64,000 bases of DNA from Lichenicola sp964247755. GTDB taxonomy: Bacteria; Pseudomonadota; Alphaproteobacteria; Acetobacterales; Acetobacteraceae. Position numbers and translations under genes: made by a program. The stretch lies in the NCBI GenBank assembly GCA_964247755.1, contig CAXTVX010000012.1:3924-67923 (forward strand), in the 5' to 3' direction. The stretch's first letter is position 1; each line of letters starts with the position of its first letter. The notes beneath the pieces are model-generated. The model was given only the letters and a program-made list of their open reading frames with translations, was not told where the DNA came from and did no database searches. This document shows, one piece after another, positions 1-7,861 of the stretch.

Positions 1-737
1 GTGCCGACCTCGCCTGCGGGTTCGGGCTGCTCACCAGGTTGCCGGTCGGCTGGCTCGTGCCGCCCGGCATGCCGTACCGGCCCGGACGCGCGGTGTGGAC
101 CTATCCGCTGGCGGGGCTGGTGGTCGGCGGCCTGACCGCAGGTGCGCTGTGGATCGCGAGGCGGATGGGTGTGCCGCCGCTGCCGGCTGCGGCCTGGAGC
201 GTCGCCGCAGCGGTGCTGTTCACCGGGGGTCTGCACGAGGACGGACTTGCCGACACCGCGGACGGGTTCGGGGGTGGAGGTACAGTGGAGCGCCGGCTGG
301 AGATCATGCGCGACAGCCGCATCGGCAGCTATGGTGCGGTGGCGCTGGTGTTATCGCTGGGCGTGCGCGTGACCGCGATCGCGGCGCTGCCGCCGCACCG
401 GGCGTGGGCACCGCTGCTGGTGGCCGGGGCCCTGTCGCGTGCGTCGATGCTGCCGGTGCTGGCGCTGCTGCCACCGGCCCGGACCGACGGGCTCGGGCTG
501 ATGGTCGGGCGGGTGCCGAGGTTGGCTTCGGCGGCCGGTTCGGTGGTCGCCATCGCGGTCGCGCTGGCCTGCCTGCCGCCAATCGCCGCGGCCGTCGCCC
601 TGACGGTGGCCGCGCTGGTCGGTCTGGCGGTCGCGGCGCTCGCCCATCGTTGGATCCGCGGTCAGACCGGGGACGTACTCGGCGCCTGTTGCGGACTTGC
701 CGACTGCGTGCTGCTGACGCTCCTGGCCGCCCGCTGA
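1..737 (+). CDS. cobS: Adenosylcobinamide-GDP ribazoletransferase, 5' end cut by the window
   Basis: Integral membrane enzyme of late cobalamin synthesis that joins adenosylcobinamide-GDP to alpha-ribazole. The reading frame is open from base 3 (244 codons visible), and its first residues (DLACGFGLLTRLPVG) already match the CobS N-terminus, so only a few codons lie outside the window. The family signature DGLADTADGFGG followed by RRLEIMRDSRIGSYG is intact about 75-110 residues in. Several hydrophobic Ala/Leu/Val-rich segments fit membrane helices. A cobC-type phosphatase lies on the opposite strand a few hundred bases on, supporting a cobalamin context. A TTG at base 39 could be miscalled as the start but would remove conserved residues. 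Confidence 0.93.
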   Translation, partial: ADLACGFGLLTRLPVGWLVPPGMPYRPGRAVWTYPLAGLVVGGLTAGALWIARRMGVPPLPAAAWSVAAAVLFTGGLHEDGLADTADGFGGGGTVERRLEIMRDSRIGSYGAVALVLSLGVRVTAIAALPPHRAWAPLLVAGALSRASMLPVLALLPPARTDGLGLMVGRVPRLASAAGSVVAIAVALACLPPIAAAVALTVAALVGLAVAALAHRWIRGQTGDVLGACCGLADCVLLTLLAAR

Positions 738-753
738 CGCCGGGTCGCAGGTG

Positions 754-969
754 TCAGCGCGCGAAACGGTGACGGACCACGTCCTCGATGTCGCTGCGGC
801 TCAGGCCCATGTCGGCCAGGTGACGATCGGAGTAGCTGTTCAGCTCGGTGCGCATGCGGGCGCGCTCCTTGTAGCCGGCGATGCGCTGGCGGAACAGGTT
901 CATCGTCTGCTGGAACAGGGCCGGGGCGCTGGCGGTCGACGAAGTGGTGAACGAGGTGGTGGTGGACAT
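754..969 (-). CDS. DUF1127 small protein
   Basis: A 71-residue protein whose C-terminal half carries the DUF1127 (YjiS-like) pattern, with LNSYSDRHLADMGLSRSDI near residues 45-63 and a basic tail. Such proteins are common in alphaproteobacteria; some members act in RNA turnover or phosphate/stress regulation, but nothing here assigns a specific role. The ATG at 969 is preferred because a GGAG lies about 8 bases upstream; a longer in-frame extension to 1047 lacks a ribosome site and is low-complexity. It sits between cobS and the cobC-type gene without obvious link to cobalamin. Its stop lies 16 bases from the convergent cobS stop. Confidence 0.8.
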   Translation of the reverse strand: MSTTTSFTTSSTASAPALFQQTMNLFRQRIAGYKERARMRTELNSYSDRHLADMGLSRSDIEDVVRHRFAR

Positions 970-1068
970 CGGGTTGCTCCGTGCTCTTGTGCGGTGCAAC
1001 ATATGACGACCCAAGCGGGCGTGCAAGCATTTTGTGCGTTGCACCATTCGTCTGCGGTGCAGCGGCAG

Positions 1069-1647
1069 TCACGAAAGCTCGACCATCTCCAGCACGCCGG
1101 GCGCCGGTGCGGGCCGCAATAGGTCCGGATCCTGGCCGCGCAGCATCGAGCCGAGCAGGCGCAGGGGGCCACCATGCGACACCACCACGGCGCCGGTGGC
1201 CGCGTCGACCAGCGCGTCCCGCACCTGACGCACCCGGTCGATCAGGGACCGCCCCGACTCGCCGCCCGGGGCTGCGAAGGCGACCGGATCGGCAGCCCAG
1301 CGGTCCAGCGCCTCGCGCGGCAGCTCGTCCCAGAGGCGCCCGTCCCAGTCGCCGAAGTCGAGCTCGACCAGCCGCCGGTCGATCCGCACCGGGACGTCGA
1401 GCAACAGCCCGAGCGCTTCCGCCGGCAGCAGGCAGCGTTCGAGCGGGCTGGTGTGGACGACCCGGGGGCCGGTCAGACGGAGCGATGCCGCCAGCGCCGG
1501 CATCAACGCCTGCCAGCCGGGCTCGAGCGGCAGGTCGGCGTGGCCGTAGCACCGTCCGGGCGGCACCCGCACCGGCGGGTGGCGCAGCAGGCCGATGCTA
1601 GTCCTCGTAGTGGGCCGCCACCAGGTGGTCGAGCAGGCGCACGCCAA
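1069..1647 (-). CDS. cobC: Histidine phosphatase, probable alpha-ribazole phosphatase
   Basis: Member of the phosphoglycerate-mutase-like histidine phosphatases. The phosphate-accepting motif reads LLRHPPV (residues 20-26) instead of the usual RHG. A second catalytic His lies in SHGGPLRLL near residue 155, and the ELDFGDWDGRLWDE stretch (about 93-106) is typical of CobC. CobC removes the 5' phosphate of alpha-ribazole phosphate, supplying the CobS substrate, and cobS lies 330 bases away on the other strand. The start is uncertain: the only in-frame start seen is a TTG at 1647, inside the 3' end of pepA, while conserved sequence begins about 17 codons later with no ATG or GTG. Translational coupling to pepA is likely. 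Confidence 0.78.
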   Translation of the reverse strand: MACACSTTWWRPTTRTSIGLLRHPPVRVPPGRCYGHADLPLEPGWQALMPALAASLRLTGPRVVHTSPLERCLLPAEALGLLLDVPVRIDRRLVELDFGDWDGRLWDELPREALDRWAADPVAFAAPGGESGRSLIDRVRQVRDALVDAATGAVVVSHGGPLRLLGSMLRGQDPDLLRPAPAPGVLEMVELS

Positions 1648-3067
1648 AGGCGGTGGCGCCCTTGGGCACGCCGGGCGCGTCCTTGGAGGCCCAGGCGGTG
1701 CCGGCGATGTCGAGATGCGCCCACGGCACCTCGGCCACGAAGCGCTTGAGGAACTGTGCGGCGGTGATCGAGCCGCCGGGGCGGCCGCCGATGTTCTTCA
1801 TGTCGGCGATGTCGGAGCGGAGCGCCTTGTCGTAGTTGTCGCCGAGCGGCATGCGCCACAGCTTCTCGCCCACCGCCTGTCCGGCCTCCAGGAGGCGCTG
1901 CGCCAGGGCGTCGTCGTTGCTGTACAGGCCGGCGTGCTCGTGCCCGAGGGCGACGATGATGGCGCCGGTCAGGGTGGCGAGGTCGATCAGCGCGCGCGGC
2001 TTGAACCGGTCCTGCGCGTACCAGAGCACGTCGGCCAGCACGAGCCGGCCCTCGGCATCGGTGTTCAGCACCTCCACCGTCTGGCCGGACGCGGTCTTCA
2101 CCACGTCGCCGGGGCGCTGCGCGCGGCCGGAGAGCATGTTCTCCACCAGCCCGACCAGGCCGACGGCGTTGACCTTGGCCTTGCGTCCGGCGAGGGCGGC
2201 CATCAGCCCGACCACGGTGCCGGCGCCGGCCATGTCCCACTTCATGTCCTCCATGCCGCCGGCCGGCTTGATCGAGATGCCGCCGCTGTCGAACGTCACC
2301 CCCTTGCCGACGAAGGCGACCGGCGCTGCGCTGGGGTCCGCCCCGCCCTGCCAGCGCAGCACCGCCATGCGCGCCGGCGCCTCGCTGCCCATCGCCACGG
2401 CGAGCAGGGCACCGAAGCCCAGGACCTCCATCTGCTCGGGGGTGAAGATCTCGATGACGAGGCCGAGCGCGGACAGGGCGGCGATGCGGTCGGCGAACAC
2501 CGGCGGGGTCAGGACGTTGGGCGGCTCGCTGACCAGGTCGCGGGTAAGGAAGGCGCCGTGCGCGATCGCCTTCAGCGCTGGCCAGGCTGAGGCGGCGGCA
2601 TCGGCGGTGGGCGACAGCACGGCAAGCCGCTCCAGCTTCGGCCGCTCGTCCGGCTTCTGGATGGTGCGGTAGCGATCGAACCGGTAGCTCGACAGCACCG
2701 CGCCCAGCGCCACGTGCGGCGTGAGCGAGGCCGGCAGCGCGTCGGCCGCGATCGCGGCGACCGGGCTTACCTTCAGCGCGGCGTAGGCGGCGCTGCCGGC
2801 GGCCTCGGCGGCGGTGGCGTCGATCTCGGCGATCTTGCCCAGCCCGATCAGCACGATGCGCGACAGCCCGCCGCCGGGTCCGGGCAGCAGGAGGCTCTTG
2901 GTCTTGCCGAAGGAGAACTCGCTGGCTTCCGCCGCACGCGTGACGGCGCCGCCGGTCGCCTCGTCGGCGGCGCGATACAGCGCCGGCCGCTCGCCATCCT
3001 CAGGCACCAGCAGCGCCACGGCACCGCGGACCGGCAGGATGGCGCGGGTGAAGTCGATATCCAGCAT
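1598..3067 (-). CDS. pepA: Leucyl aminopeptidase (M17)
   Basis: Cytosolic two-metal aminopeptidase that removes N-terminal residues from peptides; in some bacteria the family also binds DNA at the car promoter and at recombination sites. The family signature NTDAEGRL is present about residue 330, preceded by the metal-ligand region VGKGVTFDSGG and by KWDMAGAG. The product is 489 residues, normal for PepA. I chose the ATG at 3067 (MLDIDF) because a GGAG lies about 10 bases upstream; an in-frame ATG at 3097 lacks one. In many alphaproteobacteria pepA neighbours lptF; here about 12.8 kb of other genes separates them. It is divergent from cysQ. Confidence 0.95.
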   Translation of the reverse strand: MLDIDFTRAILPVRGAVALLVPEDGERPALYRAADEATGGAVTRAAEASEFSFGKTKSLLLPGPGGGLSRIVLIGLGKIAEIDATAAEAAGSAAYAALKVSPVAAIAADALPASLTPHVALGAVLSSYRFDRYRTIQKPDERPKLERLAVLSPTADAAASAWPALKAIAHGAFLTRDLVSEPPNVLTPPVFADRIAALSALGLVIEIFTPEQMEVLGFGALLAVAMGSEAPARMAVLRWQGGADPSAAPVAFVGKGVTFDSGGISIKPAGGMEDMKWDMAGAGTVVGLMAALAGRKAKVNAVGLVGLVENMLSGRAQRPGDVVKTASGQTVEVLNTDAEGRLVLADVLWYAQDRFKPRALIDLATLTGAIIVALGHEHAGLYSNDDALAQRLLEAGQAVGEKLWRMPLGDNYDKALRSDIADMKNIGGRPGGSITAAQFLKRFVAEVPWAHLDIAGTAWASKDAPGVPKGATAFGVRLLDHLVAAHYED

Positions 3068-3195
3068 GGGCGGACGCTCCGTCGCGATCCCGATCATGCA
3101 GGCTTCGGGGGTGCTCCGGACTTACCGCCCGCGGCAGCACCGCCGCAAGGCCGGACGGCTTTGCAAGCCTCGGCCGCTTCGCCTATCCCGGTCAC

Positions 3196-4020
3196 ATGAC
3201 CGAAGGCAGCACCCCCTCCCCGAACGCCGTCGCCGATGACCGCGGCGACGACGCGCTGCTGGCCCTGGCCGGCGCGCTCGCGACCGAGGCGGCGGCGTTG
3301 ATCCTGGAGGTCCGCGCCCGCGGGTTCCGCACCACGTTCAAGGACGACCGGTCGCCGGTCACGGAGGCGGACGGCCGGGCCGAGGCGCTGATCCTGGCCG
3401 GGCTGCGCGCCCACTCGACGATCCCGGTGATCGCCGAGGAGGAGGTCGCGGCCGGGATCGCGGTGGCGGCGGGCGACGCGTTCTGGCTGGTGGACCCGCT
3501 GGACGGCACGCGCGAGTTCGCCGCCGGGTCGGACAACTTCACCGTCAACATCGGCCTGGTGCGGCACGGGCGCGCGGTGCTGGGCGCGGTGGCGCTGCCG
3601 GCGTACGGCACGCTGTATCTCGGGCGGGTCGGCGAGGACGGCAGCCGGCTGGCGCGACGGCGCGACAGCAGCGGCGAGGTGGCGATCGCGGTGCGGCGGC
3701 CGCCCGCGGACGGGCTGTCGGTGCTGGCGTCGCGGCACTATGCGCGGGATCCGGCGCTGCTGGCGTATCTCGGCGGGCAGCGCGTCGCGGAGCTCGGCAA
3801 CATCGGCTCGGCGGCCAAGTTCGTGCGCGTGGCGGAGGGGGTGGCCGATCTTTATCCCCGGCTCGGGCCGACCATGGAATGGGACACCGCAGCGCCTCAG
3901 GCGGTGGTGGAGGCGGCAGGCGGCAGCGTGACGCTGTTCGACGGCAGCCCGCTGCGCTATGGCAAGCCAGGCTGGACCAACCCGCACTTCGTTTGTCGCG
4001 GCGGACCCGCGGAAACGTAG
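3196..4020 (+). CDS. cysQ: 3'(2'),5'-bisphosphate nucleotidase, CysQ type
   Basis: Mg-dependent phosphatase of the inositol monophosphatase superfamily; CysQ members hydrolyse 3'-phosphoadenosine 5'-phosphate from sulfate assimilation and sulfotransferase reactions. The metal-binding motifs are visible: EEE in VIAEEEVAAG (about residue 80), DPLDGTREF (about 98) and WDTAAPQAVVEAAGG (from about 229). The length of 274 residues is typical. The gene is divergent from pepA across 128 bases. A link to the sulfotransferase-like protein at 58 kb is biochemically possible because PAP is the by-product of sulfotransfer, but the genes are not neighbours. An inositol monophosphatase role is the main alternative. 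Confidence 0.87.
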   Translation: MTEGSTPSPNAVADDRGDDALLALAGALATEAAALILEVRARGFRTTFKDDRSPVTEADGRAEALILAGLRAHSTIPVIAEEEVAAGIAVAAGDAFWLVDPLDGTREFAAGSDNFTVNIGLVRHGRAVLGAVALPAYGTLYLGRVGEDGSRLARRRDSSGEVAIAVRRPPADGLSVLASRHYARDPALLAYLGGQRVAELGNIGSAAKFVRVAEGVADLYPRLGPTMEWDTAAPQAVVEAAGGSVTLFDGSPLRYGKPGWTNPHFVCRGGPAET

Positions 4021-4122
4021 CGAGCTCGGCTTCAGCATGCCTCGACTCCATCACCAGGATGCTACAAGGCAGGCCATGCGCCACACCGCCCAGCGGGCCG
4101 CGACGGAGCCACCGCCGATACC

Positions 4123-5112
4123 ATGACCGGACGCACACGGACCGAGCGCCTGGATCCGGGCCGGGACGGGATCGTCCACGCCGCAGCCCTGTTGTCCGCC
4201 GGCCGCCTGGTCGCGTTCGGCACCGAGACCGTCTACGGCCTGGGTGCGGATGCCACGGATCCGGATGCGGTGGCGGCGATCTTCGCGGCCAAGAACCGGC
4301 CCCGCTTCAACCCGCTGATCGTCCACCTGCCGGATGCGGACGCAGCGTTCCGTCAGGCGGCACCGACCGCGCTGGCCTGGCGACTGGCGGCGTTCTGGCC
4401 GGGTCCCCTCACCCTGGTGCTGCCACGCGCTGCAAGTTGCACCGTGTGCGCGGTTGCCGCGGCCGGCCTGCCAACCCTGGCGGTCCGGGTACCAGCGGGG
4501 CCGGTGGCGGGGGCGCTGCTTCGCGCGGTCGGCCGGCCTGTCGCGGCGCCGTCCGCCAACCCGTCCGGCCGGGTCAGCCCGAGCACGGCGGAGCACGTGC
4601 TGGCTGGGCTCGACGGACGGATCGACGCGGTGCTGGATTCCGGACCGTGCAGCGTCGGACTGGAGTCGACGGTGCTCGACCTGAGCGAACCGCAGCCGCG
4701 GCTGCTCCGGCCCGGAGGGGTGCCGGTCGAGGCGCTGGAGGAGGCGATCGGGCCGGTGCTGCGCGAGGCGGGCGACGCATCGGCGCCGGCGGCACCGGGG
4801 CAGCTCGCCTCGCACTACGCGCCGTCGCTGCCGCTGCGCCTCGACGCCGCCGAGGTGGGCGGTCACGAGGCGCTGCTGGCGTTCGGACGGCCGCCTTCCG
4901 GCGCCGGCATGGTGTGGAACCTGAGCGAGGACGGCGATCTCGACGAGGCGGCGGCACGGCTGTTCGCCGGCCTGCGCGACCTCGACGCGGCCGCCAGTCG
5001 CGAAGGCCTGTCCGGGATCGCGGCGATGACCATCCCCGGTCACGGCCTCGGGCTGGCGATCCGCGACCGGCTCCGGCGCGCCGCGGCACCGCGTCCGGGA
5101 AGGGCGTCATGA
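4123..5112 (+). CDS. L-threonylcarbamoyladenylate synthase (Sua5/YwlC)
   Basis: Makes threonylcarbamoyl-AMP from threonine, bicarbonate and ATP, the first step of the universal t6A37 tRNA modification. The YrdC domain fills about residues 10-205, with the KNRPRFNPLIVH substrate-binding stretch near 57 and SANPSGRVSPSTAEHV near 145. A C-terminal Sua5 domain follows (ASHYAPSLPL near 227 begins it), so this is the long Sua5 type rather than the short TsaC type. Length 329 fits. The stop codon overlaps the ATG of the next gene (ATGA), implying translational coupling to the membrane protein downstream. Confidence 0.93.
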   Translation: MTGRTRTERLDPGRDGIVHAAALLSAGRLVAFGTETVYGLGADATDPDAVAAIFAAKNRPRFNPLIVHLPDADAAFRQAAPTALAWRLAAFWPGPLTLVLPRAASCTVCAVAAAGLPTLAVRVPAGPVAGALLRAVGRPVAAPSANPSGRVSPSTAEHVLAGLDGRIDAVLDSGPCSVGLESTVLDLSEPQPRLLRPGGVPVEALEEAIGPVLREAGDASAPAAPGQLASHYAPSLPLRLDAAEVGGHEALLAFGRPPSGAGMVWNLSEDGDLDEAAARLFAGLRDLDAAASREGLSGIAAMTIPGHGLGLAIRDRLRRAAAPRPGRAS

Positions 5113-5666
5113 GGGAGCAGCTCGATCCGAAGGAGCTGAAGACGCTGTCCGACATCCTGGCCCTGGTGCTGGAGGACCAGCCGGGCCAGGCGGCCAGCGC
5201 GCTGGAGGCGGTGCGGGCGCGGGCTCGGCGCAACGGCGTCACCGGGGGGGCGCTGAAGAACCTGTTCGTGGCGATCGCGCCGAACCCGCCGGCCAGGGCG
5301 GCGCCGCGTCCGCGTGCGCCGCGCGGCGCGGCCGGGGCCGCTGCCGGTGCGACTCCGGCAGGTGCCACCGAGCTGCAGGCGTCGCGGGCGCGGATTTCGC
5401 ATCTCAGTGCCGAGGTCAGCCGGCTCGACCTCGACCTGCGCGGCGCCCATGCCAGGGTGGAGGCGCTGCGCTCGGAGCTGCACCTGACCCGGCAGGCGCG
5501 TGCCGAGGCGCAGCAGGCGCTGCACGCCACCCAGCACGCGGCGCCGCGCCGGATCATGCTGCTGGTCACCGCGCTGTGCGGCCTGCTGATCGGCATCGCC
5601 GGAACCAGTGCGGTCATGAGCTTCATGCGCACGGAAGCCATGGATAATCCGCACTACCTGCAGTGA
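5109..5666 (+). CDS. Uncharacterised coiled-coil protein with C-terminal membrane anchor
   Basis: I do not recognise a named family. The 185-residue product has an N-terminal helical region (LDPKELKTLSDILALVLEDQPGQ, residues 4-26 or so), an Ala/Pro/Arg-rich linker (about 55-85), a heptad-like helix (about 88-140) and one strong hydrophobic segment MLLVTALCGLLIGIAG (about 150-166) before a short tail. This predicts a cytoplasmic coiled coil anchored by a C-terminal transmembrane helix. The ATG overlaps the Sua5 stop by four bases, so translation is probably coupled, though no functional link to tRNA modification is evident. Confidence 0.7.
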   Translation: MREQLDPKELKTLSDILALVLEDQPGQAASALEAVRARARRNGVTGGALKNLFVAIAPNPPARAAPRPRAPRGAAGAAAGATPAGATELQASRARISHLSAEVSRLDLDLRGAHARVEALRSELHLTRQARAEAQQALHATQHAAPRRIMLLVTALCGLLIGIAGTSAVMSFMRTEAMDNPHYLQ

Positions 5667-5691
5667 GGGCGGCCGCGCTAGACCGGGCGGC

Positions 5692-7131
5692 ATGCGCGAA
5701 CCCTTCCAGACCGCCCGGCTGATCCGGGTGCTCGGCGACCTGCTCGGGCCGGCCGGGCTGCTGACGGATCCCGCCGACACCGAGCCGTACTGCAGCGACT
5801 GGCGCGGGCTGTATCACGGCCGCACCCCGGCGGTGCTTCGGCCGGCCGACACCGCGACCCTGGCCGCCTGCGTCCGCGCCTGCGCCGAGGGCGGGGCGCG
5901 GCTGGTGCCGATGGGCGGCAACACCAGCATGGTCGGGGGCGCCTCGGTGTCGGAGGCCGGCGACGAGCTGGTGCTGAGCCTGGCCCGGATGAACCGGATC
6001 CGGGCGATCGATCCGGTCGACATGACCATGACGGTGGAAGCGGGCGTGGTGCTGCAGCGGGCGCAGGAGGCGGCGCGCGGGGCCGGCTGCCTGCTGCCGC
6101 TGTCGATCAGCTCGGAAGGGTCAGCGCAGATCGGGGGCGTGCTGGCGACCAACGCCGGCGGCAACACCACGGTGCGCTACGGCAACGCGCGCGAGCTGGT
6201 GCTGGGGATCGAGGCGGTGCTGCCGGATGGCAGCGTGTTCTCGGGGCTGCGGCGGCTGCGCAAGGACAATACCGGCTACGCGCTGCGACAGCTGCTGGTG
6301 GGCTCCGAGGGGACGCTCGGCATCATCACCGCGGCGGTGCTGCAGCTGCATCCGCGGCCGAGGCAGGTCGAGGCGGCGCTGTGCGGGGTGGCGAGCCCGG
6401 AGGCGGCGCTGGCGCTGTTCACCGCGTTCCGGAGCGCGGATCCGACCGCGGTGCAGGCGTTCGAGTACATGTCGGGCACCGGCATGGCGCTGGTGAACGC
6501 CCTGATCCCCGGTGCGGTGCTGCCGCTGGGGGAGCCGGCGCCGCACTACGTGCTGGTCGAGCTCGCCACCGCGCGCAACGACGGGACGCTGCGGGCGCTG
6601 CTGGAGGAGGTGCTGGCGGCCGCGCTGGAGGCGGGCGAGGTGCTGGACGCGGTAGTTGCCGAGACCGAGACGCAGCGGCTGGCGATCTGGCGGCTGCGCG
6701 AGGAGCATGCGGAAGCGCAGAAGCGGGCCGGCGGCAACGTCAAGAACGACGTGTCGGTGCCGGTGTCGCGGGTGCCGGCGTTGATCGCGCGGGCGGGGGC
6801 TGCCTGCCAGGCGCTGATCCCGGGCATACGGGTGGCGCCGTTCGGGCATCTTGGCGACGGCAACATCCACTTCAACTTGGTGCAGCCGGAGGGGGCCGAT
6901 GCGGCCGCGTTCATGGCGCGGGACCGCGAGATCATGGACGCGGTGTGCGCGGTGGTGCGGGATCTGGAAGGCAGCTTCTCGGCCGAGCACGGGGTGGGAC
7001 GGCTCAAGCCGTACATGATGCCGGACTGGCGCGGCGGCGCCGAGCTGGACACCATGCGGCGGATCAAACGGGCGATCGATCCGAAGGGGACGATGAACCC
7101 GGGGAAGATCTTTCCCGGACCGGTGGGCTGA
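5692..7131 (+). CDS. FAD-binding oxidoreductase, GlcD/D-2-hydroxyacid dehydrogenase type
   Basis: Flavoprotein of the vanillyl-alcohol-oxidase superfamily. An FAD-binding PCMH domain spans about residues 40-225 (GGNTSMVGGAS near 83, GTLGIITAAVLQLHPRP near 204) and a C-terminal FAD-oxidase domain follows, with GHLGDGNIHFNL near 385 and AEHGVGRLKPYM near 429. These motifs are shared by D-lactate dehydrogenase, glycolate oxidase GlcD and D-2-hydroxyglutarate dehydrogenase. Length (479) and the HxGDGNxH motif favour a D-2-hydroxyacid:acceptor dehydrogenase; the substrate cannot be read from sequence. No glcE or glcF partner follows, so a stand-alone dehydrogenase is more likely than a glycolate oxidase subunit. 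The 25-base gap from the preceding gene suggests co-transcription. Confidence 0.88.
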   Translation: MREPFQTARLIRVLGDLLGPAGLLTDPADTEPYCSDWRGLYHGRTPAVLRPADTATLAACVRACAEGGARLVPMGGNTSMVGGASVSEAGDELVLSLARMNRIRAIDPVDMTMTVEAGVVLQRAQEAARGAGCLLPLSISSEGSAQIGGVLATNAGGNTTVRYGNARELVLGIEAVLPDGSVFSGLRRLRKDNTGYALRQLLVGSEGTLGIITAAVLQLHPRPRQVEAALCGVASPEAALALFTAFRSADPTAVQAFEYMSGTGMALVNALIPGAVLPLGEPAPHYVLVELATARNDGTLRALLEEVLAAALEAGEVLDAVVAETETQRLAIWRLREEHAEAQKRAGGNVKNDVSVPVSRVPALIARAGAACQALIPGIRVAPFGHLGDGNIHFNLVQPEGADAAAFMARDREIMDAVCAVVRDLEGSFSAEHGVGRLKPYMMPDWRGGAELDTMRRIKRAIDPKGTMNPGKIFPGPVG

Positions 7132-7135
7132 CGGC

Positions 7136-7720
7136 TCAGCCGGCCGGCCAGGCGCGGAGCGCGGTGCGGATCACGCCGTGCAGCGCGTCGCGGCCGGCGC
7201 CGGATGCGGCCTGCACCGCCATGCCCTGCACCACGGTCATCACGTAGCGGGCGAGGTCGGCGGGGTCGGCGTCGGCGGACAGGTCGCCTTCCTGCTGCGC
7301 GCGTTGCAGGCGTTGCTGCAGCACCGCCGCCTGCCCGGCCCGCCTCTCGATCAGCTCGCGACGGATGTGCTCGGCGCCGTCGGAGCAGACCAGCGCGCCG
7401 TTAGTCTCCAGGCAGCCCGGCGGATGGGCGCAGTCGGTCGCCACGTCGGCGAAGCCGAACAGCAGCCGCTCCACCGTCTGCCGCGCCGTCGGCTCCGCCA
7501 GTGCGGCGTCCATGAACGCCATGCAGGTCGACTGGTAGCTGTCGAGGGCCTTGCGGAACAGCTCCTCCTTGTTGCCGAATGTGGCATACAGGCTGGGCTT
7601 GGCGATCCCCATCGCGTCCGTCAGGTCGGTCATCGAAGTACCTTCGAAGCCCTTGCGCCAGAACAGGTGCAGCGCCTTGCCCAGCGCCTCGTCGATGTCG
7701 AACTCGCGTGGCCGCCCCAT
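7136..7720 (-). CDS. TetR/AcrR-family transcriptional regulator
   Basis: A 194-residue one-component repressor. The N-terminal DNA-binding domain (residues 1-50) shows the TetR pattern: LGKALHLFWRKGFEGTSM, then DLTDAMGIAKPSLYATFGNKEELF. The C-terminal ligand-binding half is divergent, as is usual. It is transcribed away from an RND efflux pair across 141 bases that contain two copies of a TACC/GGTA-type element, so it most likely represses the pump and itself until a toxic ligand binds. The stop lies 4 bases from the end of the convergent FAD oxidoreductase gene. Confidence 0.92.
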   Translation of the reverse strand: MGRPREFDIDEALGKALHLFWRKGFEGTSMTDLTDAMGIAKPSLYATFGNKEELFRKALDSYQSTCMAFMDAALAEPTARQTVERLLFGFADVATDCAHPPGCLETNGALVCSDGAEHIRRELIERRAGQAAVLQQRLQRAQQEGDLSADADPADLARYVMTVVQGMAVQAASGAGRDALHGVIRTALRAWPAG

Positions 7721-7775
7721 GGTGCATGATTCTCCGGACCCGTCAGGCGCGACCGGCTTCCGACTGATAGAACGC

Positions 7776-7830
7776 TTGACAGACGCCGTCCAGGAAATCT
7801 ACCTATCGGTATATTACTTTCCGGTACAAT
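7776..7830 (+). promoter_or_regulatory. Candidate promoter and TetR operator of the RND pump
   Basis: A consensus -35 box TTGACA lies at 7776-7781; the matching -10 region falls around 7799-7805 (CTACCT/TACCTA). Over and just after it lie two similar 12-mers in direct orientation 15 bases apart: TACCTATCGGTA (7800-7811) and TACTTTCCGGTA (7815-7826), identical at 9 of 12 positions. The first is itself a TACC-N4-GGTA inverted repeat. Overlap with the -10 fits repression by the divergent TetR protein. Binding is inferred. Confidence 0.5.
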
Positions 7831-7861
7831 ACGGGAGCCTCCGGTTTCGGAGGGATTGCCA

